The notes beneath the pieces were generated by a model, which saw only the letters and a program-made list of their open reading frames with translations, had not been told where the DNA came from and did not search any database. From assembly GCF_011290365.1 (NCBI RefSeq), contig NZ_CP049786.1, positions 2,418,001-2,482,000 of the forward strand: a stretch of 64,000 nt of DNA, given 5' to 3'. The position numbers and the translations under genes were made by a program. Shown piece after piece: positions 1 through 7,837 of the stretch. Within the stretch, counting starts at the first letter, position 1; the number at the start of each line of letters is the position of its first letter. The DNA is from Leclercia sp. 29361. Lineage in GTDB: Bacteria > Pseudomonadota > Gammaproteobacteria > Enterobacterales > Enterobacteriaceae.

Positions 1-239
1 TCAAACCCGCGGTCCATCCCGGACCAGAAGCAGCTTACCGCCGCCGAGGTGATGGTAATCCCCCGCTCCTGCTCCTGCGCCATCCAGTCGGTGATCGCCG
101 CGCCATCGTGGACCTCCCCCATCTTATGGCTCACCCCGGTATAAAACAGGATGCGCTCGGTGGTGGTGGTTTTACCGGCGTCGATATGCGCCGAGATACC
201 GATGTTGCGATAACGCTCGAGAGGAATGGACCGGATCAT
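1..239 (-). CDS. Elongation factor G paralogue, N-terminal part (runs off the window)
   Basis: Only the first 79 codons are present. They begin at the ATG at 239 and read [20 protein letters not shown], followed by the G1 P-loop [15 protein letters not shown], then the [20 protein letters not shown] stretch (switch I/G2 region). This is the GTPase domain of EF-G, the factor that translocates the ribosome. The sequence differs from housekeeping FusA (which starts MARTTPIARYRNIG and has ATMDWMEQEQ). The gene also lies alone, not in the rpsL-rpsG-fusA-tuf string, as far as the window shows. It is therefore more likely a second EF-G (fusA2 type) than the main copy. Whether it acts in elongation, recycling or resistance cannot be told from the fragment. 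The start is preceded by GGATG rather than a strong ribosome-binding site. Confidence 0.85.
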   Translation of the reverse strand, partial: MIRSIPLERYRNIGISAHIDAGKTTTTERILFYTGVSHKMGEVHDGAAITDWMAQEQERGITITSAAVSCFWSGMDRGF

Positions 240-389
240 GATGCATCCTTATTCAATGGACATGACAATCACGCGCTGGGGTAGCGCGTGCAGGTATGTA
301 GATCAGTGTAGTGCCCTGTCAAAGGGGGGACGGGTGATTTACGGAGAGGGAACCAGGCCGCGCTGCAACGCCGGGTGAGGCACAAACGG

Positions 390-427
390 TTCCCTCTCCC
401 TTGAGGGAGAGGGTTAGGGTGAGGGGG
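390..427 (+). repeat. Dispersed CCCTCTCCC palindrome, copy 1
   Basis: The arms CCCTCTCCC and GGGAGAGGG enclose a short loop and are followed by TTAGGGTGAGGGGG. The same unit recurs at 22272-22306, 31073-31109 and, inverted, at 56505-56542. All copies sit in gene gaps. It is a small enterobacterial intergenic repeat; its function is unknown to me. Confidence 0.75.
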
Positions 428-450
428 AACAAGCCGCTCCGAAACAACAA

Positions 451-527
451 CGCCGGGTGGCGGCTACGCCTTACCCGGCCTACGGGATCGGTGTGGTAGG
501 CCGGGCAAAGCGCAGCTGCCGCCCGGC
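451..527 (+). repeat. REP/BIME pair downstream of glycerate kinase
   Basis: Two inverted REP-type palindromes are built on GCCGGGTGGCGGC...CCGGCCTAC and GTAGGCCGGGCAAAGCGCAG...GCCCGGC. They are typical of 3' ends of enterobacterial operons, where REP units stabilise mRNA ends or bind gyrase/IHF (family knowledge). Confidence 0.85.
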
Positions 528-537
528 ATAACCCACG

Positions 538-1800
538 TCAGGTGATCACTATCACCCGAATATCATTCACATTGGTTAACGTCGGGCCGGTCACCACCAG
601 ATCGCCCGCTTCGGCAAAGTAGCTGTAACTGTCATGCCCGCGCAGCATCGCCTTCGCATCCAGCGAAGTACGACCCAGCGTATCCGGGGTGACAATCGCT
701 CCCGCCGCATCTTCGGTGCCGTCAATCCCGTCGCTGTCTCCGGCGATGGCGTAAATCCCCGCCTCGCCCTTCAGGGCGCAGGCCAGCGCGAGCAAGAACT
801 CGGTATTACGCCCGCCGCGTCCGGCACCTGCGTTCCCAATCGTGACCGTGGTTTCTCCGCCGCTGAGCAGCACCGCCGGGCCTTTGACCGGCAGGCCGTG
901 CTGCTTCACCGATTTGGCGATCCCGGCCATCATAATCCCCAGTTGAGCGCTTTCGCCCTCCAGGGCATCCCCCAGAATCAACGGGGTGTAGCCCATCCGC
1001 TGCGCTACGGCTGCAGCGGCGGCCAGCGCACCGGAAGGAGTGGCGATCAGGCGGATATCGTCGTCTATCTCCTTAGCAGTCACCGGCGCGCGCGGCGTGT
1101 TCAGCACCCGCAACACCGGCTCCGGCAGCTCCAGGCCATAGCGGGCGATAATCTCCAGCGCCTCTTCCGCCGTGGAGCTGTCCGCCACCGTCGGGCCGGA
1201 GGCGATGCTCTGGGGATCGTCGCCGGGCACATCGCTGATAATCAGGGTGATCACCCGGGCGGGTCTGGCCGCCAGTGCCAGCCGTCCGCCTTTAATATCC
1301 GACAACTGCTTGCGGACGGTATTCATCTCGTGGATGGTCGCCCCGCTGTTCAACAGCGCTTTGTTCACCGCCTGCTTATCGGCCAGGGTGATCCCCTTGC
1401 GCGGCAGAGCCAGCAGCGATGAGCCGCCGCCGGAGATCAGCGCGATGACGCAGTCGTCGGCGGTAAGATTTTTGACCTGCTCCATCATCAGCATCGAGGC
1501 CACTTCGCTCATCGCATCCGAGACCGGGTGCGCCGCCTCGACGATGCGGATTTTTTGCGTCGGTGCCGCATGACCGTAGCGCGTGACCACCACGCCCTGC
1601 AGATCGACATCCGGCCAGGCGGCTTCCAGCGCGGCAGCCATGGCGGCGCTGGCTTTCCCTGCCCCGACCACGATGCAACGCCCACGCGGTTTCTCCGGCA
1701 GGGCTTTGAGCAGCGCTTCATGGGGGTCGGCACTTTTCACCGCCGCCATGAAGATCTCAGTAAGCGCCCCTCGCAGGGCGCTGTCGTCGTGTTGTGCCAT
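538..1800 (-). CDS. ttuD: Glycerate 2-kinase / hydroxypyruvate reductase TtuD family
   Basis: A 420-residue protein of the DUF4147/MOFRL glycerate kinase family. The N-terminal region holds VVGAGKASAAMAAALE and LISGGGSSLLALP. The C-terminal MOFRL region holds LLSGGETTVTI, GRGGRNTEFLLALA and AGDSDGIDGTEDAAGA. Members phosphorylate D-glycerate to 2-phosphoglycerate; older literature calls the tartrate-cluster homologue TtuD a hydroxypyruvate reductase. The start lies 3 bases after the stop of the tartrate dehydrogenase, so the two are translationally linked. This fits a route tartrate to glycerate to 2-phosphoglycerate. It is the last gene of its operon, followed by a REP pair. The family is certain; the pathway assignment is an inference from the neighbours. 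Confidence 0.85.
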   Translation of the reverse strand: MAQHDDSALRGALTEIFMAAVKSADPHEALLKALPEKPRGRCIVVGAGKASAAMAAALEAAWPDVDLQGVVVTRYGHAAPTQKIRIVEAAHPVSDAMSEVASMLMMEQVKNLTADDCVIALISGGGSSLLALPRKGITLADKQAVNKALLNSGATIHEMNTVRKQLSDIKGGRLALAARPARVITLIISDVPGDDPQSIASGPTVADSSTAEEALEIIARYGLELPEPVLRVLNTPRAPVTAKEIDDDIRLIATPSGALAAAAAVAQRMGYTPLILGDALEGESAQLGIMMAGIAKSVKQHGLPVKGPAVLLSGGETTVTIGNAGAGRGGRNTEFLLALACALKGEAGIYAIAGDSDGIDGTEDAAGAIVTPDTLGRTSLDAKAMLRGHDSYSYFAEAGDLVVTGPTLTNVNDIRVIVIT

Positions 1801-1803
1801 AGG

Positions 1804-2871
1804 TCAGCCTTCTGCGATGGCGCGGATCACCGCCTGGGTAACCTCGCGGGTGTTGGCCGTGCCGCCCACGTCCGGGGTCATGATGCCCTCAGCACATACT
1901 TTTTCCACCGCGGCCATCAGGCGAATGGCGGCCTCGCCCTCGCCCAGATGCTCAAGCATCTGCGCCGCGGTCCAGAAGCTGGCGACCGGGTTGGCGATGC
2001 CTTTGCCGGTGATATCAAACGCCGAGCCGTGGATCGGTTCGAACATCGACGGGAAGCGGCGCTCGGGATCGATGTTGGCGGTCGGGGCCACCCCCAGACT
2101 GCCCGCCAGGGCACCGGCCAGATCGGAGAGGATATCGGCGTGCAGGTTGGTCGCCACGATGGTGTCCAGCGACTCCGGATGAAGGGTCATGCGCACGGTC
2201 ATGGCATCCACCAGCATTTTGTCCCATGTGACGTCCGGGAACTCGCGCGCCACTTCGGCGGCGATCTCGTCCCACATCACCATCCCGTGACGCTGGGCGT
2301 TGGATTTAGTGACCACGGTTAGCAGCTTACGCGGACGGGTCTGCGCCAGACGGAAGGCGTAGCGCATGATGCGCGTCACCCCGGTGCGGGTGAAAATCGC
2401 AACCTCGGTGCCCACCTCTTCCGGCAGGCCGCGGTGCGCGCGACCGCCATGGCCGGAATATTCCCCCTCGGAGTTCTCACGCACAATCACCCAGTCGAGG
2501 GTGCCCGGCACCGCCTTACGCAGCGGAGACTGAATGCCCGGCAGGATTTTGGTCGGACGGACGTTGGCATACTGATCGAAGCCCTGACAGATAGGCAGGC
2601 GCAGCCCCCAGAGGGTGATGTGATCCGGTACGTCCGGAGCCCCCACCGCGCCAAAATAGATGGCGTCGAAGGCTTTCAGCTGCTCCAGCCCGTCTTCCGG
2701 CATCATCACTCCGTGGGTTTTGTAGTAATCCGAGCCCCACTCGAAGGTATGCACCGAGAAACGCATATCGCCCTGACGCTGGGCCAGCGCGTGTAACACT
2801 TCCACACCCGCGGTGATCACTTCCGGGCCGATACCGTCTGCGGGGATAGCTGCAATGGCGTAATCTTTCAT
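1804..2871 (-). CDS. ttuC: Tartrate dehydrogenase / D-malate-type decarboxylating dehydrogenase
   Basis: A 355-residue beta-decarboxylating dehydrogenase of the isopropylmalate/isocitrate family. It opens with AIPADGIGPEVITAGVEVL. It carries GAVGAPDVPDHITLWGLRLPI, the NVRPTKILPG strand, VRENSEGEYSGHGGR (substrate/NAD loop) and the late GSAFDITGKGIANPVA motif. The spelling is closest to the TtuC/DmlA branch, which oxidises L-tartrate or D-malate with NAD and Mn or Mg and can decarboxylate to glycerate or pyruvate. The glycerate kinase downstream and MFS carrier upstream favour tartrate. D-malate as the main substrate remains possible because family members overlap. Confidence 0.85.
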   Translation of the reverse strand: MKDYAIAAIPADGIGPEVITAGVEVLHALAQRQGDMRFSVHTFEWGSDYYKTHGVMMPEDGLEQLKAFDAIYFGAVGAPDVPDHITLWGLRLPICQGFDQYANVRPTKILPGIQSPLRKAVPGTLDWVIVRENSEGEYSGHGGRAHRGLPEEVGTEVAIFTRTGVTRIMRYAFRLAQTRPRKLLTVVTKSNAQRHGMVMWDEIAAEVAREFPDVTWDKMLVDAMTVRMTLHPESLDTIVATNLHADILSDLAGALAGSLGVAPTANIDPERRFPSMFEPIHGSAFDITGKGIANPVASFWTAAQMLEHLGEGEAAIRLMAAVEKVCAEGIMTPDVGGTANTREVTQAVIRAIAEG

Positions 2872-2884
2872 CTGTTATTCCTTA

Positions 2885-2926
2885 AATTAATGTTTTGACT
2901 GAATTAATGTTTTGACTGAATTAATG
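2885..2926 (+). repeat. 17-bp tandem duplication across the stop of the MFS carrier
   Basis: The unit AATTAATGTTTTGACTG occurs twice back to back, with a third partial copy AATTAATG. The carrier's stop codon (complement of 2904-2906) lies in the second unit. The duplication therefore sits between the carrier and ttuC and may have set the carrier's last residues. Confidence 0.85.
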
Positions 2927-4211
2927 TGTCGTTGGCCTGCGCCTTGCGGCTGGACGCCGAGAGCCACAGCACCACGAGTGAAGAGAGGATCAGCAGCCCG
3001 GCGACAAACCACAGCCCCCAGGTGTAACTCCCGGTCTGTTGCTTAATCAGACCAATCATGAACGGACCAACAAAGCCGCCCAGATTGCCGAGTGAGTTGA
3101 TGGTGGCGATACCCGCCGCGGCCGCCGACCCGGACAGGAACAGGGTCGGCATGCTCCACAGCGGTGGTTTAGAGGCGCTGATGCCGCAGTTAACGATGGT
3201 CAGCGCGAGGATCACCCCGACGATGCTCGCCGTACTGCCCGCCATAAACAGCCCGGCCGCCGCGACGATACAGGCCGCAATTACGTGCCACGAGCGTTCG
3301 CCGGTTTTGTCCGAATGACGCGCCCAGAGCACCATCGCCGCCACCGCCATCACCGCCGGGATCGCATTCAGCAGGCCGACGGTCATCGAGGAGACGCCGA
3401 GGGTTTTGATGATCTGCGGCGACCAGATGCCGAGGGTATAGAGCCCGGCGGAGGTGCCGAAGTAGACCAGCGACAGGGCCAGAACGCGTTTATCCAGCAG
3501 CCCTTTCCAGACGCTGTGCTGCGCCGTGCCCTGTTTAGCGGCCTGCTCACGTTGCAGGGTGGAAATCAGCCAGCCGCGCTCCTCTTCGCTGAGCCATTTC
3601 GCCTTTTCCGGGCGATCGGTGAGCCAGAACAGCACCACCACGCCGAGGATCACCGCCGGTACCGCTTCGAGGACAAACATCCACTGCCAGCCGGCAAAGC
3701 CCATCAGGCCGTGCATCTCCAGCAGTGCGGCGGAGATCGGCGAGCCAAGCGCGGTAGAGATTGGCGCTGCAGCCATAAAGATTGCTGTCACCTGGGCGCG
3801 CTTTTGCGCCGGGAACCAGTAGCTTAAGTAGAGGATGATCCCCGGGAAGAAGCCTGCTTCCGCCACCCCGAGCAGGAAACGCAGGGTGTAGAAACTGGTG
3901 GTGCCCTGGACAAAGGCCATCCCACCGGAGACCAGCCCCCAGGTGATCATCACCCGGGCAATCCAGATGCGGGCCCCGACCTTGTGCAGGATCAGGTTGG
4001 ACGGGACTTCAAACAGGAAGTAGCCGAGGAAGAAAATCCCGGCGCCAAAGCCGAAGACCGCCGGGGAGAAGCCGAGATCGGCGTTCATGGTCAGCGCCGC
4101 GAAGCCGATGTTGACGCGGTCGAGGAAGGCGATGAAGTACAACAGCATGATGAAGGGGACGATGCGCAAGGTGATCTTGCGCATTACCCGTTGTTCGATT
4201 GTGCAGGTCAT
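2904..4211 (-). CDS. ttuB: MFS transporter, anion:cation symporter family (tartrate carrier-like)
   Basis: A 435-residue protein with about 12 hydrophobic segments. The first helix (VPFIMLLYFIAFLDRVNIGFAAL) and the following region with GYFLFEVPSNLILHKVGARIWIARVM are hallmarks of the ACS branch of the major facilitator superfamily, which imports organic acids with protons. Its place at the head of an operon with ttuC and ttuD, divergent from a LysR regulator, makes a dicarboxylate such as tartrate or malate the likely substrate. The 3' end carries a short tandem duplication covering the stop. Specificity is inferred from context only. Confidence 0.82.
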   Translation of the reverse strand: MTCTIEQRVMRKITLRIVPFIMLLYFIAFLDRVNIGFAALTMNADLGFSPAVFGFGAGIFFLGYFLFEVPSNLILHKVGARIWIARVMITWGLVSGGMAFVQGTTSFYTLRFLLGVAEAGFFPGIILYLSYWFPAQKRAQVTAIFMAAAPISTALGSPISAALLEMHGLMGFAGWQWMFVLEAVPAVILGVVVLFWLTDRPEKAKWLSEEERGWLISTLQREQAAKQGTAQHSVWKGLLDKRVLALSLVYFGTSAGLYTLGIWSPQIIKTLGVSSMTVGLLNAIPAVMAVAAMVLWARHSDKTGERSWHVIAACIVAAAGLFMAGSTASIVGVILALTIVNCGISASKPPLWSMPTLFLSGSAAAAGIATINSLGNLGGFVGPFMIGLIKQQTGSYTWGLWFVAGLLILSSLVVLWLSASSRKAQANDTLIQSKH

Positions 4212-4283
4212 GTGAGGTGTTCCTCATAATTATTTTGTAGGGTACGCAGTCGGGCTGCCTTGATGAGTATGCTGATATTTCTT

Positions 4284-4295
4284 GCATGATCATGC
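4284..4295. promoter_or_regulatory. Perfect 12-bp palindrome in the divergent carrier/LysR promoter region
   Basis: GCATGATCATGC is a perfect palindrome in the 129-bp gap between the two divergent genes. This is the place where a LysR-type regulator normally binds. The role is inferred from position. Confidence 0.5.
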
Positions 4296-4340
4296 GCATC
4301 GGTTTATACAAAAAAATGCAATAATCGCGAGCGAGCCAAA

Positions 4341-5237
4341 ATGGAACTAAAACACCTGCGCTGTTTCCTGGCGGTAGCCGAAACCCTGCATTTCGGTCAG
4401 GCGGCCCAAAAACTGGATATGCTGCCCTCTGCCCTGGGAAGGAATATTCGCCTTTTAGAAGAGACACTTGGCACCCGGCTGTTTACCCGTTCGACCCGCC
4501 GGGTGGCGCTCACCGAGAACGGGGTATTGCTGCGGGAAGAGGCACGTAAACTGCTCGCTCATGCCGACGCGATTATGTTGCAATTTCGTCAAAATCCTCG
4601 CCGTTCACAGCCGCTGTTGCGCGTCGGCACCATCGACAGCGCGGCCATCGGATTGCTGCCGGGATTGCTACAATTGTTCCGCCAGCACTACCCGACGGTG
4701 GAGATCCAGCTCTTTGAGGATAAGACCGTCCATCTGCTGCCGAAACTGAAAAGCGGCAGGCTGGATCTGGTGTTTATTCGCCCTCCCGCGCAGCTCGACG
4801 CTCAGTTTGGCCGGGCGTTTCTCTGCAATGAGCCGGGGATTCTGGCTCTGCCTGCCAGCCACCCGTTTGCCGACCGGGAAACCGTCGATATTGCCGAGCT
4901 GGAAGGCATGCCGATGATCCTGCCGGAGCGGCGTTCCCGCCCGCACAGCCATGATTTGACCATGAATCTGTTTCATACCGCCGGGATTGAGGTGACAGTG
5001 TCACAGATGGCGGACGAGAAGCAGACCATCATCAACCTGGTGGCGGCGGGGATTGGGCTGGCGATTGTCCCGGCCTGGAGCAGCCGCTATCTGATGCCGG
5101 GAGTGAAATTTGTGAAGCTGAACGGTGCGGAAAAGATGGGGATGCCGCTCGAGGCGGTGTGGATGGCCGGCGCGCAGGATGAGATTCGGGATAATATGCT
5201 GGCGATGCTGGAGGCGCATCCGGAGCTGTATGTTTAG
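4341..5237 (+). CDS. LysR-family transcriptional regulator of the tartrate-type cluster
   Basis: A 298-residue LysR regulator. Residues 1-60 form the winged helix-turn-helix (MELKHLRCFLAVAETLHFGQAAQKL, then LEETLGTRLFTRSTRRVALTENG). The rest is the two-lobed effector-binding domain, beginning LRVGTIDSAAIGLLPGLLQLF. It is transcribed away from the carrier-dehydrogenase-kinase operon, the standard arrangement for a LysR activator that senses the pathway substrate. In Agrobacterium the equivalent is TtuA. Position suggests it controls the operon to its left. Confidence 0.87.
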   Translation: MELKHLRCFLAVAETLHFGQAAQKLDMLPSALGRNIRLLEETLGTRLFTRSTRRVALTENGVLLREEARKLLAHADAIMLQFRQNPRRSQPLLRVGTIDSAAIGLLPGLLQLFRQHYPTVEIQLFEDKTVHLLPKLKSGRLDLVFIRPPAQLDAQFGRAFLCNEPGILALPASHPFADRETVDIAELEGMPMILPERRSRPHSHDLTMNLFHTAGIEVTVSQMADEKQTIINLVAAGIGLAIVPAWSSRYLMPGVKFVKLNGAEKMGMPLEAVWMAGAQDEIRDNMLAMLEAHPELYV

Positions 5238-5254
5238 TGGTGTGCGGTCAGCAA

Positions 5255-5287
5255 TGCCGGGTGGCGGCTGCGCCTTACCCGGCCTAC
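5255..5287 (+). repeat. REP element after the LysR gene
   Basis: A single REP palindrome with arms GCCGGGTGGCGGC and CCGGCCTAC. It lies in the 62-bp gap between the convergent LysR and TetR genes. Confidence 0.8.
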
Positions 5288-5299
5288 GAGAGCACGGAC

Positions 5300-5881
5300 C
5301 TACGCCTTATAAATAAATCGTTGGATAAAATCGGCGATATCGGCTTCAACCATGGCGCACTTTTCTGCCGAAGGCCTGACCCCGAGAAACTCGTCATAAC
5401 CATTCAACAGTGAAATCAGCTGTCGCGTGGTGCGGCTGACGTCACACTCGCGAAAGCTCCCATTCGCTACGCCCTCCTCAATAATGCCGCGGACGATTTC
5501 GTTCCATGCTTGCGTGATGGATTCCACAAATTCAGCGTAAACGTCATTATGCAGCGCTAACTGCCACGTTGACCCATACAGCTGCCAGGCGGCATCCGGC
5601 TCAAAGGGTAAAAAATCGATCACCAGGCGCTCCATTTTTTGCGTGGAGGGTAACGACGCCACCTCACGGGTAAATGTCTCCAGTTCGTCGCGCATAAAAC
5701 GATCCAGCGCGGCAATACACAGGGCCTGCCAGTTGCTGAAGTAATGGTAAATATGGCTGCGAGAGATCCCTAACGACTCGGTCAACTCACGCGTGGTGAC
5801 GTTAGCGATCCCCTTCTCCAGAAATAATGCGATCGCCCCGTCCAGAATCCTGGCTTTTACCGCCTCTTTTGCTTCTTTCAT
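5300..5881 (-). CDS. TetR-family repressor divergent from a lone ABC membrane domain
   Basis: A 193-residue TetR protein. The N-terminal helix-turn-helix reads ILDGAIALFLEKGIANVTTRELTESLGISRSHIYHYFSNWQAL. The C-terminal ligand domain has the BetI-like pattern with a conserved FEPDAAWQLYG stretch. It faces the six-transmembrane gene at 5974. The 92-bp gap between them contains two copies of a TTGAGCA-type inverted repeat, almost certainly its operators. It probably represses itself and the membrane gene and releases them on binding an unknown ligand. Confidence 0.87.
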   Translation of the reverse strand: MKEAKEAVKARILDGAIALFLEKGIANVTTRELTESLGISRSHIYHYFSNWQALCIAALDRFMRDELETFTREVASLPSTQKMERLVIDFLPFEPDAAWQLYGSTWQLALHNDVYAEFVESITQAWNEIVRGIIEEGVANGSFRECDVSRTTRQLISLLNGYDEFLGVRPSAEKCAMVEADIADFIQRFIYKA

Positions 5882-5900
5882 CTACACGCCCACGTTGACT

Positions 5901-5916
5901 TTGAGCAAGTGCTCAA
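5901..5916. promoter_or_regulatory. TetR operator 1 (perfect inverted repeat)
   Basis: TTGAGCA-AG-TGCTCAA has perfect 7-bp arms. It lies 20 bp upstream of the TetR start. A second copy with one changed base lies 35 bp away. Confidence 0.75.
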
Positions 5917-5935
5917 ATAGACTCGCCCTACAAAT

Positions 5936-5951
5936 TTGAGCAACCGCTCAA
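5936..5951. promoter_or_regulatory. TetR operator 2 (near-perfect inverted repeat)
   Basis: TTGAGCA-AC-CGCTCAA differs from operator 1 at one arm position. It lies 23 bp before the ATG of the membrane gene and so probably overlaps its promoter. Confidence 0.72.
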
Positions 5952-5973
5952 ATTTATCTTAACAGAAAATTGT

Positions 5974-6867
5974 ATGCTTACCTTAAAAAATGCGGCTCCT
6001 GCCGCAGTCTCAAATAGTGCGGTCAAAACGCTCAAACTGCTGGGCCAACGCCATAGCCGAAAACTCGTCCTGACCTTCTTACTGGTGGCAGCTGAAAACA
6101 TCACCATGCTGCTTTATCCCCTGCTGGCTGGGTTTGCGATCAACGCCATCATCTCCGGCCAGGCGTTACATGCCGTGCTGTATGCGGTGATGGTGTTTGT
6201 GATGTGGGCGATCGGCGCGGCAAGACGCAGTATCGACACCCGCACCTTTGCGCGCATCTATGCCGAACTGGCGGTTCCGGTCATCCTTGCGCAACGTGAA
6301 GAGCAGCACAGCGCGTCGACGATTGCTGCCCGCGTGGCGCTGTCGCGTGAATTTGTCGATTTCTTCGAGAAACATCTGCCGGTGCTGGTGACCTCTGTCG
6401 CGTCCATCATCGGCGCTGCGGTGATGTTGCTCCTGCTGCAGTTCTGGACCGGCGTCGCCTGTCTGCTTATCCTGGTCTTCTTTGCCCTGTTTTTACCGGG
6501 ATTTACCCGCAGGAACGAAGCGTTATTCCTGAGACTGAACGACCGGCTGGAAAAAGAGGTGGCGTTTGTGAACAACGCCTCCAGGACATCGCTCTCCAGG
6601 CACTACGATGTGCTGGCGCGACTCAGAGTTAAACTGTCAGATCGGGAAGCTTTTGGCTATTTAGCCATCGGCACGGTGACCGCCATTTTATTCGCCAGCA
6701 CCATCCTGACCATGTCGTTCAAAGGCGGACTGGATGCCGGTCATATCTATTCGGTAATGACCTATATGTGGATGTTTGCAATGAGTCTGGATGACGGACC
6801 GCAGTTGCTGGAAAAATATTCTCAGCTGAAAGATATTGGCAAGCGGGTAAATACCAGTACGGTTTAA
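5974..6867 (+). CDS. ABC transporter six-transmembrane domain protein without ATPase domain
   Basis: A 297-residue protein that looks like the membrane half of an ABC exporter. It has about six hydrophobic segments; the first two are LVLTFLLVAAENITMLLYPLLAGFAINAI and AVLYAVMVFVMWAIGAARRSIDTR, the latter leading into a cytoplasmic-loop-like helix. The last is near residues 225-270 (FGYLAIGTVTAILFASTILTMSF). It ends about where the linker to the nucleotide-binding domain should start. No Walker A or LSGGQ follows, and no ATPase gene is adjacent. It could pair with an ATPase elsewhere or have a non-ABC role. Its divergent TetR repressor with twin operators suggests an inducible function. A bidirectional terminator follows. 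Confidence 0.78.
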   Translation: MLTLKNAAPAAVSNSAVKTLKLLGQRHSRKLVLTFLLVAAENITMLLYPLLAGFAINAIISGQALHAVLYAVMVFVMWAIGAARRSIDTRTFARIYAELAVPVILAQREEQHSASTIAARVALSREFVDFFEKHLPVLVTSVASIIGAAVMLLLLQFWTGVACLLILVFFALFLPGFTRRNEALFLRLNDRLEKEVAFVNNASRTSLSRHYDVLARLRVKLSDREAFGYLAIGTVTAILFASTILTMSFKGGLDAGHIYSVMTYMWMFAMSLDDGPQLLEKYSQLKDIGKRVNTSTV

Positions 6868-6874
6868 TCAGTCT

Positions 6875-6905
6875 TTATTCCCTCACCGCAACGATGAGGG
6901 AATAA
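6875..6905. terminator. Bidirectional terminator between the six-TM gene and pptA
   Basis: Perfect arms TTATTCCCTCA and TGAGGGAATAA enclose a 9-base loop. It lies between convergent genes ending at 6867 and 6915. Confidence 0.75.
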
Positions 6906-6914
6906 CTTACGCTT

Positions 6915-7145
6915 TTACATCGAATAACCCGGCTTCTTAATCAGCTCATCCAGCTTCGGGCCAATTTCCGTATCCCAGACCTGCGCTTTCCAGTCGGCTT
7001 CCTGGACTTCGTTCAGGGCCACGGAAATAGAGCGATCTTTACTGTTCAGATGGCGTGTAATCACCTCGGCGATATCCGCCGCCAGGGCGGTTTTTTGCTC
7101 GTCGTTCAGATCGCGGGGAAAACATTTAATATCAACGTGTGGCAT
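6915..7145 (-). CDS. pptA: Tautomerase PptA
   Basis: A 76-residue protein of the 4-oxalocrotonate tautomerase family. It starts [13 protein letters not shown], so Pro-2 (Pro-1 after Met removal) is the catalytic base. It matches E. coli PptA (YdcE) in length and most residues. The family ketonises enols of 2-oxo acids; the physiological substrate of PptA is not established. It lies 32 bp after yncG on the same strand, as in the E. coli ydc/ync region. Confidence 0.9.
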   Translation of the reverse strand: MPHVDIKCFPRDLNDEQKTALAADIAEVITRHLNSKDRSISVALNEVQEADWKAQVWDTEIGPKLDELIKKPGYSM

Positions 7146-7177
7146 GGGCAGGGCTCCTTTTGAGTAATGGTTCCAGA

Positions 7178-7798
7178 CTAGCAGAGTATGTCGTTGTCTT
7201 TTAGCACCTTGTGCAGTTTCGGGAGCTTACCCACGCTATCGGCAATGGCGGTGATCTTCGGCGTGTTGGCGGCAAACCAGTCCGGACGCGGTCCCCAGAT
7301 GCGCATCACGCACAGATAGCAGTCGATAAGGGTGATCTGCTCGCCAAAGGCGTACGGCGTGGCTTTGAGGTGGTTATCCAGCCACAGGTAGAGCGATTTA
7401 CGGTACTCCCGGCAGTTATGCTGCAACTGCTCCGGGGCATCCGGTGCCCAGCGTTCCGGGTAGTCGGCATAGGTGAAGGTGGGATAGACGTTAGCCACCA
7501 GCCAGATCAGCAGGCGTTGAAACTGCTGACGCTCGCTACTCCCGATCGGAGGGGCCAGATCGGGACGGCGATCGAGGATCATCAGGGCAATCGCCGCCGT
7601 TTCCGTCATGATCTCGCCATTTTCCAGCTCAAGCGTCGGGACCTGACACAGCGGGTTGAGTTTTTCCAGCAGCTCACGCGTTTCGCCAGGCTTATCGAAC
7701 CCGTCGACGTTGATAAACTGATACGGAATGTCGGCGAGGGTCAGCATCACTTCGCTGATGGCTGAGCCCCAGCCGGGAACGCCATAGACTTTGATCAT
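7178..7798 (-). CDS. yncG: Glutathione S-transferase family protein YncG
   Basis: A 206-residue protein with an N-terminal thioredoxin-like domain ([19 protein letters not shown]) and [20 protein letters not shown], the cis-proline and glutathione-carboxylate motif. A helical C-terminal domain follows. It resembles E. coli YncG closely in length and sequence. The Ser/Gly-rich region near residues 10-14 occupies the usual catalytic position. It probably conjugates or reduces with glutathione; the substrate is unknown. It lies 39 bp downstream of the last gene of the large transporter/monooxygenase operon and may be co-transcribed with it, although in E. coli it neighbours ansP. Confidence 0.87.
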   Translation of the reverse strand: MIKVYGVPGWGSAISEVMLTLADIPYQFINVDGFDKPGETRELLEKLNPLCQVPTLELENGEIMTETAAIALMILDRRPDLAPPIGSSERQQFQRLLIWLVANVYPTFTYADYPERWAPDAPEQLQHNCREYRKSLYLWLDNHLKATPYAFGEQITLIDCYLCVMRIWGPRPDWFAANTPKITAIADSVGKLPKLHKVLKDNDILC

Positions 7799-7837
7799 CG
7801 GCTATACCTCGGTCAAAGCCTTAAGTGTAGAGCAGCC

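Larger units (their letters stand above)
240..537. other. Intergenic region between EF-G paralogue and glycerate kinase
   Basis: About 300 bases without a gene. The part next to 240 should hold the promoter of the EF-G paralogue; no convincing -35/-10 pair was singled out. The rest contains a short dispersed palindrome (390-427) and a REP pair (451-527), listed separately. Confidence 0.5.

Noticed and set aside
634..1422. Long open frame on the plus strand opposite the glycerate kinase
   Set aside because: It is antisense to a clear enzyme gene in GC-rich DNA, has low-complexity Arg/Gln-rich sequence and no family resemblance.
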